A DNA stretch of 64,000 nt from Prauserella endophytica (GTDB lineage Bacteria > Actinomycetota > Actinomycetes > Mycobacteriales > Pseudonocardiaceae). Positions 9,030-17,465 of the stretch are shown here, one piece after another; within the stretch, counting starts at the first letter, position 1; every line of letters begins with the position of its first letter. The notes below the pieces were generated by a model. That model was not told where the DNA came from, ran no database searches, and saw only the letters and a program-made list of their open reading frames with translations. The stretch spans positions 1-64,000 of the forward strand of contig NZ_SWMS01000020.1 of the NCBI RefSeq assembly GCF_005146945.1, written 5' to 3'. Both the position numbers and the translations under genes were made by a program.

Positions 9030-9679
9030 GGAACTCCCACCCCCTGCCTGCCGAGTTCGAGCACGTGGGCGCCCACGACGTTGCGCACGCGCGTATCGCC
9101 CACGCGGTGCTCTCGGACCTTCTCGCCGTGCGGATGGATGTGGCCGTGCAGCAGCCAGCGCGGGCGCAGCCGCTCGACCGTCCGGTGCAGGCAGTCGAAC
9201 CCATGGTGCGCGCGGTCCTCGCGGTCACCGACCCCGCGCGGCGGCGAGTGGGTCAGCAGCACGTCGACGGCCTTGCCGCGGGCCGAGCGCACCAGGCGCC
9301 GGGCGCGCCGGGCCTGCTGGCGCTGCGTCCACTGGTTCGGGCCCTCGTTGTAGCGGATCGACCCGCCGAGGCCCGCGATCCGCAGCCCGGCGACCTCGAC
9401 GACGCGGCCGTCCGCGTTGACGCCCCCACACGGCCCAGGCCACCGGGCCGGGAAGCCCGCGCGCAGCACGAGCCCCCGGTAGCGGGTGAACCCGGTGAGG
9501 TCGGGGTCGTGGTTGCCGGGCACGAACACGAGCGGCTTCTCCAGCGTGTCGGCGAGGTGTTCGAGGTAGTCGAACGGCAGGTCGCCCGCACCCAGCACGA
9601 GGTCGACCGAGAGGCTCCGCACGCAGTCGGTCCAGAGCTTCTCGTCGACCTCGTCGGCGACCACCAGCGCTCGCGGCAT
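9026..9679 (-). CDS. Calcineurin-like metallophosphoesterase
   Basis: A 217-residue protein of the metallophosphoesterase superfamily. Visible motifs in order: a degenerate first motif (VADEVDEK, lacking the usual DxH), GAGD, PGNHD, THSPP and HGHIHPH. The last three are the metal-binding and catalytic signatures. The missing DxH His is odd and could alter metal occupancy. It is the first gene of a two-gene unit with the DGHHR-motif protein. Family members cleave phosphomono- or diesters such as nucleotides or nucleic acids; the substrate here is unknown. Confidence 0.85.
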   Translation of the reverse strand: MPRALVVADEVDEKLWTDCVRSLSVDLVLGAGDLPFDYLEHLADTLEKPLVFVPGNHDPDLTGFTRYRGLVLRAGFPARWPGPCGGVNADGRVVEVAGLRIAGLGGSIRYNEGPNQWTQRQQARRARRLVRSARGKAVDVLLTHSPPRGVGDREDRAHHGFDCLHRTVERLRPRWLLHGHIHPHGEKVREHRVGDTRVRNVVGAHVLELGRQGVGVP

Positions 9680-9696
9680 ACAGCCAGACTAAGCGG

Positions 9697-9813
9697 CTAT
9701 TGCGTCCCGAGCGCGTAGTCGGGGTTCTTCGCGATGACGGCGACGACCACGACGATCCAGGTGATCGCGGCGGCCAGCGCCCAGAACTTGATGTTGGTCA
9801 GCATGCGGGGCAT
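9697..9813 (-). CDS. 38-residue single-helix membrane peptide downstream of corA
   Basis: A short gene too small for usual ORF filters. It encodes a 38-residue peptide: MPRMLTNIKF, then a long hydrophobic helix (about residues 11-28, WALAAAITWIVVVVAVIA), and the tail KNPDYALGTQ. The chosen ATG at 9813 has CTGGAGA 8 bases upstream; an in-frame ATG at 9831 lacks one. It starts 33 bases after the corA stop on the same strand, so it is likely cotranscribed. It could be a small partner or modulator of CorA, by analogy with other small transporter-associated membrane proteins. I do not recognise a named family. Confidence 0.6.
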   Translation of the reverse strand: MPRMLTNIKFWALAAAITWIVVVVAVIAKNPDYALGTQ

Positions 9814-9846
9814 GGCATTCTCCAGTCGCATGTCGAACGATTCGGG

Positions 9847-10935
9847 TCAGAGCCAGCGGTTCTTCCGGAATATTCGATAAAGCAGCAGACAGATGATGAG
9901 AATGACGGCGATGATCATCGGATAGCCGTAGCGGGAATGCAGCTCCGGCATGTAGTCGAAGTTCATGCCGTAGATCCCGGCCAGTGCCGTGGGCACCGCG
10001 ATGATCGCCGCCCACGCGGTGATCTTCCGCACGTCGGTGCTCTGCTGGAGCGTGATCTTGGCCAGCGTCGCGTCGACCAGCGTCGTGAGCAGCTCGTCGA
10101 AGGACTCGACGCGCTCGGCCACGGTCGTGACGTGGTCGTGGACGTTACGGAAGTACGAGCGCACGTCGTCGGGCACGAGCCGGGTGTAGCCCTCCGAAAG
10201 CCTGCGCAGCGGCGTCGCGAGCGGCGACACCGCCCTGCGCAGCTCCAGCACCTCGCGCTTCATCAGGTAGATCTGCTCGGACGTGACCTGGGTCCTCGGG
10301 GCGAAGACCTCGGTCTCCATCTCGTCGATGTCGTCCTCGATCTTGTCGGTCACCTCGAGGAAGTGGTCGACGACGTGGTCGGCGATCGCGTGCAGCACCG
10401 ACGCGGGGCCCGGCACCAGCCGCTCCGGGTCGGCGTCGAGCTCGCGGCGCAGGTTGGCCAGGCCTGCGTGGTTGCCGTGCCGCACGGTGATGATGAAGTC
10501 GGTGCCGAGGAAGGCCATGAGCTCGCCGGACTCGACGATCTCGTTGGCCGTGGTGGGGGAGTCGTGCTCCACGTAGCGGACCGTGCGGAACACCATGAAC
10601 AACGTGTCGTCGTAGCGCTCCAGCTTCGGCCGCTGGTGGGCGTGCACGGCGTCCTCGACGGCCAGCTCGTGCAGGCCGAACGTGTCGGCGACGCCCTGGA
10701 TCTGCTCGGCGTCGGGCTGGTGCAGACCGATCCAGACGAAGCCCTCACCGCGCTCCCGGACCTCGCGGATCGCTTCGGCGTGCGTCCACGGACCAGGCTG
10801 ACGGACCCCGTCGACGTACACCCCGCAGTCGACCACGTAGGCCGACGGCGGCACGGGCTTCGGCGGGGTGACCGCGCGCGCCGCACGGCCGTTGCCCCGG
10901 CCGCGCAGACCACCGAGGGAGGGAATCGCAGGCAT
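9847..10935 (-). CDS. corA: CorA family magnesium/cobalt transporter
   Basis: A 362-residue CorA/2-TM-GxN channel. The N-terminal two thirds is the cytoplasmic alpha/beta domain, with the family segments FVWIGLHQP and DFIITVRHG. Long helices follow, then two C-terminal membrane helices with the pore signature GMNFDYMPEL between them and a basic tail RKNRWL. CorA forms pentamers that conduct Mg2+ (and Co2+/Ni2+). ATG 10935 is preceded by AGGAGAT. In M. tuberculosis corA (Rv1239c) also faces the lpqY-sugABC operon, which supports orthology. The 5' leader upstream may be regulatory (see 10936-11101). Confidence 0.93.
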   Translation of the reverse strand: MPAIPSLGGLRGRGNGRAARAVTPPKPVPPSAYVVDCGVYVDGVRQPGPWTHAEAIREVRERGEGFVWIGLHQPDAEQIQGVADTFGLHELAVEDAVHAHQRPKLERYDDTLFMVFRTVRYVEHDSPTTANEIVESGELMAFLGTDFIITVRHGNHAGLANLRRELDADPERLVPGPASVLHAIADHVVDHFLEVTDKIEDDIDEMETEVFAPRTQVTSEQIYLMKREVLELRRAVSPLATPLRRLSEGYTRLVPDDVRSYFRNVHDHVTTVAERVESFDELLTTLVDATLAKITLQQSTDVRKITAWAAIIAVPTALAGIYGMNFDYMPELHSRYGYPMIIAVILIICLLLYRIFRKNRWL

Positions 10936-11241
10936 GGGAGATCTCCTGGCTCGTCACTGATGAGGACGACGCACCGGACGAAAGACGTGAAACGTCCGCC
11001 CGGCACTGCCAGCGGACCCGGCCCGGTTACCGAGAGAGAACGTGCTCGGCCCAGGAGGGAACGCCGGCTGAACTAGGGAGCGGACTATCGCCACTACTCA
11101 TCGTGCGTTCCTCACCTCCTCAGGCCGAAGGGTGGTGTTACTCGCGTTGACGCACCGCGCGCCAATGGTCAAGGGTACTCCCCAACATCACTGGACGTCG
11201 CCGCAGGGCGGTGTGACGTTACCGGCAAGGAGGCTACAGCG
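10936..11241. other. 306-base divergent intergenic region: corA leader and MaoC upstream region
   Basis: The region separates corA (left, minus strand) from the MaoC-type gene (right). On the minus strand it holds a possible 24-codon leader ORF, a strong stem (11053-11064 with 11105-11120, one bulge) and alternative hairpins near 10976-11017. I compared it with the magnesium-sensing M-box consensus as I remember it and see no convincing match. On the plus strand only the AAGGAGG ribosome-binding site for the MaoC gene is clear. Confidence 0.5.
11027..11101 (-). CDS. Possible 24-residue leader peptide upstream of corA
   Basis: An ATG at 11101 opens 24 codons ending in TAA at 11027, with AGGAGGTGAGGA about 7 bases upstream, one of the strongest ribosome-binding sites in the window. 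The peptide has three prolines and several Ser. It uses codons rare in this genome (four AGT, CCT, TCA, TCT), which is unlike the neighbouring genes. Its first part overlaps one arm of a long stem. Downstream of its stop are hairpins that cannot form together (GTCCGC/GCGGAC against GGACG/CGTCC). Proline-containing leader peptides control mgtA and corA in enterobacteria, so a similar role is conceivable. This rests on sequence reading only. Confidence 0.3.
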   Translation of the reverse strand: MSSGDSPLPSSAGVPSWAEHVLSR

Positions 11242-11745
11242 GTGCAGTTCGGGCGGTACTACGAGGAGTTCGAGGTCGGCGCTGTCTACAAGCACTGGCC
11301 CGGGAAAACGGTGACCGAGTACGACGACCACCTCTTCTGCCTGCTGACGATGAACCACCACCCGCTGCACATGGACGCGCACTACGCGGGGGAGACCACG
11401 GACTTCGGCAAGAACGTGGTGGTGGGCAACTACATCTACTCGCTGCTGCTCGGCATGTCCGTGCCCGACGTCTCCGGAAAGGCCATCGCCAACCTGGAGG
11501 TGGAGTCACTGCGTCACATCAAGCCGACCTTCCACGGTGACACCATCTACGGTGAGACCGAGGTGCTGGAGAAGACGCCGTCGAAGTCGAAGGACGACCG
11601 CGGCGTGGTGTACGTGGAAACCCGCGGCTACAAGCAGGACGGCACCGTCGTGTGCACGTTCCGGAGGAAGGTCATGGTTCCCAAGCGTTCCTACGGCGAG
11701 GCCCGGGGCGGCGAGCAGCCGGGCCGTCCGGTGCCCCATGAGTGA
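11242..11745 (+). CDS. MaoC-like hotdog-fold dehydratase
   Basis: A 167-residue protein of the MaoC/R-hydratase hotdog family. Members hydrate or dehydrate (R)-3-hydroxyacyl-CoA thioesters. The N-terminus GRYYEEFEVGAVYKHWPGKTVTE and the catalytic helix region HHPLHMDAHYA, with the conserved Asp/His pair, are visible. The segment LRHIKPTFHGDTIYGETEVL is the usual second half. The GTG start has AAGGAGG upstream. It overlaps the next gene by eight bases, so they form an operon. An acyl-CoA synthetase two genes on fits a fatty-acid or acyl-CoA pathway. Confidence 0.88.
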   Translation: MQFGRYYEEFEVGAVYKHWPGKTVTEYDDHLFCLLTMNHHPLHMDAHYAGETTDFGKNVVVGNYIYSLLLGMSVPDVSGKAIANLEVESLRHIKPTFHGDTIYGETEVLEKTPSKSKDDRGVVYVETRGYKQDGTVVCTFRRKVMVPKRSYGEARGGEQPGRPVPHE

Positions 11746-12853
11746 CCTGGACAGAATCAAGCGCCGCCTGCGCCGCTTCGCCGAGCACGACGCGGGCGGC
11801 ACCTCGCCGCTGTACGAGCACCTGGCGGCGCAGGCCGCCGAGGACGACGACATCGCGGGCCTGCTGACGGCGGCGGATCCGGAGGACGCGCAGCCCACGC
11901 TGCTGCTGGCCGCCGCGCACCGGCTCGTGCAGGCCGATCCGATCCATCCGCTGTCGCGCTACTACCCGTCGCTGGGCGGGTTCGACGGCGTCGACTCGCA
12001 GACGTGGCCGCTGTTCCGCGAGTTCCTGCTGGAGCGTGCCGACAAGGTGCGTGAGCTGGTGAGCACGCGGTTCACGCAGACCAACGAGGTCCGCAGGGCG
12101 ACGATCCTGTACCCGGCGGTCGCGATGGTCGCCAAGCAGGCCAAGGGCCCGAAGGGCGCGGTCGGCCTGCTGGAGGTCGGGTGCAGCGCGGGCCTGCTGC
12201 TGGGCCTGGCCTCGTACGGCTACCACTACCAGTGCGACGGCGGAGAGCAGATCGCGGCGGGCCCGGCACGCACGCCCGTCGGGCTGCACTGCGCGCTGGA
12301 GCTCGGCGAGGGCGCGGCGCTGCCGAAGGTGCCGAAGAAGCTCGTGGTCGGCGCCAAGGTCGGGCTCGACCGGTCCCCGGTGGACAGTGCCGACGAGGAC
12401 GAGCTCGCGTGGCTCGAGGCGTGCGTGTGGGCCGACCAGCCCGACCGGATCCGGTTGCTGCGCACGGCCGCGGCCGCGCAGCGCAAGGACCCGCCGGAGC
12501 TGGTGACCGGCGACGCCGTGGCGGATCTGGCCTCGGCGGCCGCACGGGTGCCCACCGAGCTGCCGCTCGTGGTGTTCACCAGCTGGGTGCTCGCCTACCT
12601 CGCCGCCGAGCAGCGCGCCGCCTTCGTGTCCGCGCTCGCCGAGGTCGCCGCCGACCGTCCACTGTGGTGGGTCACGGCCGAGCCGTACGAGTCGGCGCTC
12701 GTCCACGTGCTGCCGGGCCGCGACGAGCTTGCCTACACCCGCACCGCCCAGTCCGTGCTCGGCGTGGCCACGTGGAACGGCGGCACCGTGCAGGCGCAGG
12801 CGCTCGCGCTCGCGTCCTCGCATGGTCAGCGCATGACCTGGCTTGCCCGGTAG
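11738..12853 (+). CDS. DUF2332 family protein
   Basis: A 371-residue actinobacterial protein of the DUF2332 family. It begins with a helical region (LDRIKRRLRRFAEHDAGGTSPLYEHLA) and HPLSRYYPSLGG. A Gly-rich segment LLEVGCSAGLLLG looks like a Rossmann methyltransferase motif I. A late VVFTSWVLAYL and TAEPYESALVH follow. No function is established; the motif suggests an SAM-binding fold, but catalytic residues are not clear. ATG 11738 lies inside the end of the MaoC gene, so translation is coupled. The distance to the acyl-CoA synthetase start is 24 bases, so all three genes may be one operon. Confidence 0.8.
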   Translation: MSDLDRIKRRLRRFAEHDAGGTSPLYEHLAAQAAEDDDIAGLLTAADPEDAQPTLLLAAAHRLVQADPIHPLSRYYPSLGGFDGVDSQTWPLFREFLLERADKVRELVSTRFTQTNEVRRATILYPAVAMVAKQAKGPKGAVGLLEVGCSAGLLLGLASYGYHYQCDGGEQIAAGPARTPVGLHCALELGEGAALPKVPKKLVVGAKVGLDRSPVDSADEDELAWLEACVWADQPDRIRLLRTAAAAQRKDPPELVTGDAVADLASAAARVPTELPLVVFTSWVLAYLAAEQRAAFVSALAEVAADRPLWWVTAEPYESALVHVLPGRDELAYTRTAQSVLGVATWNGGTVQAQALALASSHGQRMTWLAR

Positions 12854-12877
12854 GCCGCCGCTGGACAGGATGGGGTG

Positions 12878-14497
12878 ATGGCAGTCACCCCGGAACACGC
12901 GGACACGTGGCACACGCCGCTCACCCCGCTGTCGTTCCTGCGCCGGTCGGCCGAGGTGTTCCCCGACAAGGTCGCCATCGCCTACGGGGAGCGCCGGCTC
13001 ACCTACCGCGAGTTCGCCGCGGAGACGACGAGAGTCGCGAGCGGACTGCGTGCGAGCGGCGTCGAGCCTGGCGACCGCGTCGCCTACCTGCTGCCGAACA
13101 TCCCCGAGATGCTCGTCGCGCACTTCGCGGTGCCGCTCGCGGGCGGGGTGCTGGTGGCGATCAACACGCGCCTCGCGCCTGCCGAGATCCGGTACATCCT
13201 CGAGCACTCCGGCGCGAGGCTGCTGGTGGTCGACGCCGCGCTGCACGGCTCGGTGCCCGGTGACGCGCCCGTGCGGGAGATCGTGACCGTCACCGACCCG
13301 GCGTCCGGCGCGAGCCCGGACGCCGGTGCCGGCGGCATCTCCTACGCCGACCTGCTCGCGCGCGGGAGCGACGAGCCGCTCCCGTGGATGGTCGCCGACG
13401 AGCGCGCCACCATCTCGATCAACTACACGTCGGGCACCACGGGCAAGCCGAAGGGCGTGATGTACCACCACCGCGGCGCGTACCTGAACTCGCTGGCCGA
13501 GCTGGTCCACTCCCGGCACACCCCGGAGTCGCGGTACCTGTGGACGCTGCCGATGTTCCACTGCAACGGCTGGTGCACGACGTGGGCGATCACGGCGATC
13601 GGCGGCACCCACGTGTGCCTGCGGGCGCCTGCCGCCGCGGAGATCTGGCGGCTGCTCGACACCGAGGGCGTCACGCACCTCAACGGCGCGCCGACCGTGC
13701 TCAACACGATCGCCAACTTCGAGGGCGCGCATCCGCTCGCCCAGGAGGTCGTGGTGACGACCGCGGGCGCGCCACCGAGCCCGACGGTCATCAAGCGCAT
13801 GACGGCGCTGGGCGCGCGGCTGGTGCACGTCTACGGGCTGACCGAGACCTACGGGCCCTACACGGTGTGCGAGTGGCAGGAGGGCTGGCCGAAGCTCGAC
13901 GTCGAGGCGCGGAGCAGGCTGCTGGCCAGGCAGGGCGTCGGCATGGTGGTCACCGACGGCGTGCGAGTGGTCGCCGAGGACATGACGGACGTGCCGAGGG
14001 ACGGCGTCACGATGGGCGAGGTCGTGATGCGGGGCAACAACGTGATGTCCGGTTACTTCGCCGACCCCGAGGCCACGGAGAAGGCCTTCCGCGGCGGCTG
14101 GTTCCACTCCGGCGACCTGGGCGTGTGGCACCCCGACGGCTACATCGAGCTGCGTGACCGGGCCAAGGACATCATTGTGTCGGGTGGCGAGAACATCTCC
14201 ACGATCGAGGTGGAGGCGGCCGTCGACTCGCATCCCGCCGTGCTGGAGGTCGCCGTGGTGGGCGTGCCGCACGAGAAGTGGGGCGAGCGGCCCAAGGCGT
14301 ACGTGGTGTTGCGGCCGGGCGAGCAGGTGAGCGCCGAGGAGTTGCTGGAGCACGTCCGCGGGCAGATCGCGCGGTACAAGGTGCCCGACGTGGTGGAGTT
14401 CGTCACAGAGCTGCCCAAGACGTCGACCGGCAAGATCCAGAAGTTCCAGCTGCGCGAGAGGGACTGGGCCGGAAGGGTGAGCCGCGTCCAGGGCTAG
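12878..14497 (+). CDS. Acyl-CoA synthetase (AMP-binding, fatty-acid-CoA ligase type)
   Basis: A 539-residue adenylate-forming enzyme that activates a carboxylic acid to its acyl-CoA through an acyl-AMP. Key motifs are [20 protein letters not shown] (A3), the [10 protein letters not shown] segment (A5), [21 protein letters not shown] (A7/A8) and [13 protein letters not shown] near the end, with the catalytic Lys (A10). The short HCNGW segment after the A3 loop is typical of medium/long-chain and methylmercaptopropionate-like ligases. The start is ATG 12878 or GTG 12875; only a weak GGGG lies upstream. The stop overlaps the convergent Nudix gene by four bases. The substrate is not decided by sequence alone. 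Confidence 0.92.
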   Translation: MAVTPEHADTWHTPLTPLSFLRRSAEVFPDKVAIAYGERRLTYREFAAETTRVASGLRASGVEPGDRVAYLLPNIPEMLVAHFAVPLAGGVLVAINTRLAPAEIRYILEHSGARLLVVDAALHGSVPGDAPVREIVTVTDPASGASPDAGAGGISYADLLARGSDEPLPWMVADERATISINYTSGTTGKPKGVMYHHRGAYLNSLAELVHSRHTPESRYLWTLPMFHCNGWCTTWAITAIGGTHVCLRAPAAAEIWRLLDTEGVTHLNGAPTVLNTIANFEGAHPLAQEVVVTTAGAPPSPTVIKRMTALGARLVHVYGLTETYGPYTVCEWQEGWPKLDVEARSRLLARQGVGMVVTDGVRVVAEDMTDVPRDGVTMGEVVMRGNNVMSGYFADPEATEKAFRGGWFHSGDLGVWHPDGYIELRDRAKDIIVSGGENISTIEVEAAVDSHPAVLEVAVVGVPHEKWGERPKAYVVLRPGEQVSAEELLEHVRGQIARYKVPDVVEFVTELPKTSTGKIQKFQLRERDWAGRVSRVQG

Positions 14498-14904
14498 CGG
14501 TCACCCGCGCCGTGGGGAAGCACACCCCAGTCACGCAGGGTGGCCGCGAGCCCTTCGGTGAGTTCCCCCGCCGCGGCGAGTGCTCCGAAGGCGGCGGCGT
14601 CGACCCAGCGGGCGTCGGCCGCGTCGTCGCCCGCTTTCAGCTCGCCGCCGCTCACGGTGCACGCGTAGTCGTAGATGACGTACGACCCCCTCGTCACACT
14701 GCCGACGAGCTGACCAGCGACAACGTCCAGCCCGGTCTCCTCGCGCAGCTCACGGGCCAGTGCGTCGGCGTCGCTCTCGCCCTCCTCGACCCGCCCGCCC
14801 GGCAGCGACCACCGGCCGGCCGAGGGCTCGTGGCCACGCTGGATGAGCAACAGTCGGCCGGCGTCGTCGTGCACGATGCCGCCGACGCACCGAACCCCGC
14901 CCAT
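14494..14904 (-). CDS. Nudix hydrolase
   Basis: A 136-residue Nudix protein. The complete Nudix box Gx5Ex7REUxEExGU is present as GRVEEGE, then seven residues and RELREETGL, so Mg2+-dependent hydrolysis of a nucleoside diphosphate linked to X is expected. The short length and the [26 protein letters not shown] start resemble MutT-type house-cleaning enzymes. The start is ATG 14904 with GGAGGA 7 bases upstream. The gene is convergent with, and overlaps, the end of the acyl-CoA synthetase gene, leaving no room for a separate terminator. The substrate is unknown. Confidence 0.9.
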   Translation of the reverse strand: MGGVRCVGGIVHDDAGRLLLIQRGHEPSAGRWSLPGGRVEEGESDADALARELREETGLDVVAGQLVGSVTRGSYVIYDYACTVSGGELKAGDDAADARWVDAAAFGALAAAGELTEGLAATLRDWGVLPHGAGDR

Positions 14905-15062
14905 GTGTAGTCCTCCATGTCACGCTCGGTAGTCAATGGGGCCGATTTGCGCAGTCCGCTGACCCAAGCGCAGGACTTTCCTCCCGTAACGCTGCGCAGT
15001 GCGGTACAAACTTAGTGGCACCTTGCCACCAGGTCTGCACTCGAGAGACGGGATTGATCGCC

Positions 15063-15224
15063 GTGAACGCGAAAAAGCTTGCGACTTTCGCTGGTATCGC
15101 GTTGGTTCTGTTCTTCGTGATCGCCCAACCCGGAAACGCGGCGGGCCTCGTGAACAACATCATCGGCTTCCTCCGCGACGCGGCGGAGGCCGTGATCACC
15201 TTCGTGAGCAACATCTTCAGCTGA
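15063..15224 (+). CDS. Small (53-residue) exported or membrane-anchored protein
   Basis: A GTG at 15063 starts a 53-residue protein: MNAKKLATFAG, a hydrophobic stretch (IALVLFFVIAQ), an AxA-like site (GNAAG), then an amphipathic tail with LVNNIIGFL and AVITFVSNIF. A GACGGGA lies about 8 bases upstream; an alternative TTG at 15054 is in the same frame. The layout suggests a signal peptide followed by a short helical peptide, or two membrane-associated helices. I recognise it only as a type common next to the PH-domain gene in actinomycetes. It lies 19 bases before that gene and may be cotranscribed. Confidence 0.6.
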   Translation: MNAKKLATFAGIALVLFFVIAQPGNAAGLVNNIIGFLRDAAEAVITFVSNIFS

Positions 15225-15243
15225 TCGACGCTACCCTTCCTCT

Positions 15244-15804
15244 ATGTTCGCTCCGCGCGACCCAGACGAGTACCTCCTCGACACAGAGCGGAGGGTCATC
15301 CGGATCAGGCGGCACTGGTCCTGCCTGGCCTGGGACATGTTCGAGGCCATCGCGCTGATCGCGATCTGCGTGATGGTGTCGTACATCCTGCCGCCGTCGA
15401 TGTGGGTGGTGCAGAACATCCTCTGGTACCTGGCGCTGCTGGTCGTGCTGCGCTTCGCGTACCAGGTGATCGAGTGGTGGGTCGAACGGCTGGTCGTCAC
15501 CGACAAACGGTTCATCATGACCACCGGCGTCTGGACGACGAAGGTGCTGATGATGCCGATCACCAAGGTCACCGACCTCACCTACGAGCGCTCGTTCTGG
15601 GGCCGCATGCTCGGCTACGGGACCATGGTCGTGGAGTCGGCGGGGCAGATCCAGGCGCTGAACCGCATCGAGTACCTGCCGAAGCCGGAGGAGTTCTACG
15701 ACACCATCTCGGCGCTGGTGTTCGGCGACAAGGCCAAGCAGGCGGAGCGGTTCTCCATGATCAAGGCGCAGCGCGCCGCGCGGGGTAAGCGAGTGGTCGG
15801 CTGA
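15244..15804 (+). CDS. PH domain-containing (DUF304/YdbS-like) membrane protein
   Basis: A 186-residue protein. The N-terminal RDPDEYLLDTERRVIRIRRHW is followed by two membrane helices (about 30-50 and 57-75). A bacterial PH-like domain then carries the family segment LVVTDKRFIMTTGVWTTKV and IPITKVTDL-like (MPITKVTDLTYERS). The C-terminal ~50 residues are charged. It is a single-domain, membrane-attached version of the bPH2 family; its biochemical role is unknown. It follows the 53-residue peptide gene. Confidence 0.82.
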   Translation: MFAPRDPDEYLLDTERRVIRIRRHWSCLAWDMFEAIALIAICVMVSYILPPSMWVVQNILWYLALLVVLRFAYQVIEWWVERLVVTDKRFIMTTGVWTTKVLMMPITKVTDLTYERSFWGRMLGYGTMVVESAGQIQALNRIEYLPKPEEFYDTISALVFGDKAKQAERFSMIKAQRAARGKRVVG

Positions 15805-15828
15805 TTCCCGCGCCGGGCGCGCTGGACA

Positions 15829-16698
15829 ATGGACCGTGTGCGCATCGACCTGCATACCCACTCGACCGTCTCGGACGGCACTGACAGCCCCGCGGAGCTG
15901 GTGGCCACGGCGGCACGCGCCGGCCTGAACGTCGTCGCGCTGACCGACCACGACACCACCGCGGGCTGGCAGCCCGCGACCCAGGCTCTGCCACCGGGTA
16001 TGCGGCTCGTTCCCGGGGCCGAGCTGTCCTGTGAGTCGGTCGACGCCTACGGCCGCAGGGTGAGCGTGCACCTGCTCGCGTACCTGTTCGACCCGACGTC
16101 GCCCACGATCGTCGCCGAGCAGCAGCGGCTGCGGCGCGAGCGGCGCGACCGGCTGCGGACGATGGCGGTGCACATGGCGGCCGACGGCCTGCCGGTGGAC
16201 CCCGACGAGATTCTCGGTCTGCTCGACCCGGACGCGCCCGCGGGCAGGCCGCACCTGGCGCAGGCGCTGGTGCGGGCCGGGCTGGTGTCGTCGGTCGACG
16301 AGGCGTTCACGAGCTACCTCGGCAACGGGCGGGGCTACTACGTGCCCCGCCGGGACACGCCGGTGGAGACGGCGATCGAGATGATCGCCGACGCGGGCGG
16401 CGTGACCGTGCTGGCGCATCCGTTCGCGGCCTCGCGCGGCCCGACGGTGACCCCGGAGGTGATCGCCGACCTCGCCGAGTGCGGGCTCACCGGGCTGGAG
16501 GTCGACCACCCGAACCACGACTCCGAGACGCGCGCCGAACTGCGTGACCTGGCGAAGGAGCTGGACCTGGTGCGCACGGGGTCCAGCGACTACCACGGCA
16601 CGAACAAGACGATCGCGATCGGCCAGGAGACCACGGACCCCGAGGAGTTCGAGGCGCTCGTCGCGCGGGCCTCGGGCGCCGCCGTGCAGGTGGGCTGA
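15829..16698 (+). CDS. PHP-domain metal-dependent phosphoesterase (TrpH/RNase AM-like)
   Basis: A 289-residue PHP domain protein. The first motif is DLHTHSTVSDGTDSP, followed by ALTDHDTTAGW, PGAELSC and, at the end, SSDYHGTNK; these supply the trinuclear metal site. Members of this single-domain group (YciV/TrpH) cleave 3',5'-nucleoside bisphosphates and trim RNA 5' ends. The start is placed at ATG 15829, though GTG 15838 would give a more usual N-terminus directly at RIDLHTHS. It is followed after 5 bases by a MarC-family gene on the same strand. Confidence 0.88.
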   Translation: MDRVRIDLHTHSTVSDGTDSPAELVATAARAGLNVVALTDHDTTAGWQPATQALPPGMRLVPGAELSCESVDAYGRRVSVHLLAYLFDPTSPTIVAEQQRLRRERRDRLRTMAVHMAADGLPVDPDEILGLLDPDAPAGRPHLAQALVRAGLVSSVDEAFTSYLGNGRGYYVPRRDTPVETAIEMIADAGGVTVLAHPFAASRGPTVTPEVIADLAECGLTGLEVDHPNHDSETRAELRDLAKELDLVRTGSSDYHGTNKTIAIGQETTDPEEFEALVARASGAAVQVG

Positions 16699-16703
16699 GC
16701 GCC

Positions 16704-17330
16704 GTGGCGTTCGCGGACTACTTCGACGCGAACCTGTTCTTCGAGGCCGCCATCACGCTCATCGTGATCATGGACCCGCCGGGGACCGTGCCGGTGTTCC
16801 TGAGTCTCGTCGGCCGCAAGCCGCCGTCGGCGAGGGCGAAGGCGGCGCGGCAGGCGGTGCTGGTGTCCCTGCTGGTCGTCTCGCTGTTCGCGGTGGCGGG
16901 CCAGGCGATCCTGACCTACCTCGGCATCGGGATCCCGGCGTTGCAGGGCGCGGGCGGGTTGCTGTTGCTGCTCATCGCGCTCGACCTGCTCACCGGCCGG
17001 GGCGGTTCCGAGCCCGAGGCGGCGGAGGACGTGAACGTGGCGCTCGTGCCGCTTGGCACGCCGCTGCTGGCGGGCCCGGGCGCGATCGCGGCGACGATCG
17101 TGTTCGTGCGGCAGGCCGACGGTCGGGCCGGTGCGTACGTGGCGCTGGCGCTGGCGATCGTGACCGTGCACGTGGTGCTGTGGGCGTGCATGCGCTACTC
17201 GGGCGTGCTGATCAAGGTGATCAGGGAAAGCGGGATCACGCTGCTGGCGAAGATCGCCGGCCTGCTGCTGGCCGCGATCGCCGTGCAGCTGGTCGCCGAC
17301 TCGGTGCGCGGGTTCATCTCGGGGGCGTGA
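16704..17330 (+). CDS. MarC family integral membrane protein
   Basis: A 208-residue protein with six hydrophobic helices in two repeats. The MarC signatures MDPPGTVPVFLSL in the first helix pair and PLGTPLLAGPGAIAATIVF in the second are both present. Despite the name, MarC is not part of the multiple antibiotic resistance mechanism, and its role is unknown. The GTG start lies five bases after the PHP gene. The family B inverted repeat after the stop (17360-17408) probably ends the transcript. Confidence 0.9.
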   Translation: MAFADYFDANLFFEAAITLIVIMDPPGTVPVFLSLVGRKPPSARAKAARQAVLVSLLVVSLFAVAGQAILTYLGIGIPALQGAGGLLLLLIALDLLTGRGGSEPEAAEDVNVALVPLGTPLLAGPGAIAATIVFVRQADGRAGAYVALALAIVTVHVVLWACMRYSGVLIKVIRESGITLLAKIAGLLLAAIAVQLVADSVRGFISGA

Positions 17331-17359
17331 GGTCTCCGCTCGCGCCCCGTCCCCACCGG

Positions 17360-17408
17360 GAGCAAGGGAGCTTTACTACCGTTTGGCGAGAGCAAAGCTC
17401 CCTTGCTC
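17360..17408. repeat. Family B inverted repeat, copy 1 (probable terminator)
   Basis: Arms 17360-17374 and 17394-17408 are perfect 15-base reverse complements (GAGCAAGGGAGCTTT). The 19-base centre resembles those of the copies at 31465 and 61494. It sits 29 bases after the marC-family stop and before the next gene. Confidence 0.85.
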
Positions 17409-17465
17409 GCCTTTCGGGCGCGGGGTTGTCGGTGGGGATACGTACGCTGGGACAGGGTGGTGTGC

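Noticed and set aside
8112-9353. A 413-codon plus-strand ORF starting inside the palindrome
   Set aside because: Antisense to the phosphoesterase and DGHHR genes; it merely begins in the repeat, which contains ATG/GTG by chance.
10936-11241. M-box (magnesium riboswitch) upstream of corA
   Set aside because: The conserved M-box blocks, as I recall them, do not line up on either strand; only generic stems and a possible leader ORF are seen.
11672-14353. An 893-codon open frame on the minus strand opposite DUF2332 and the acyl-CoA synthetase genes
   Set aside because: Antisense shadow created by G/C codon bias; the product is rich in Arg/His/Ala repeats with no domain, while the plus strand encodes recognised enzymes.
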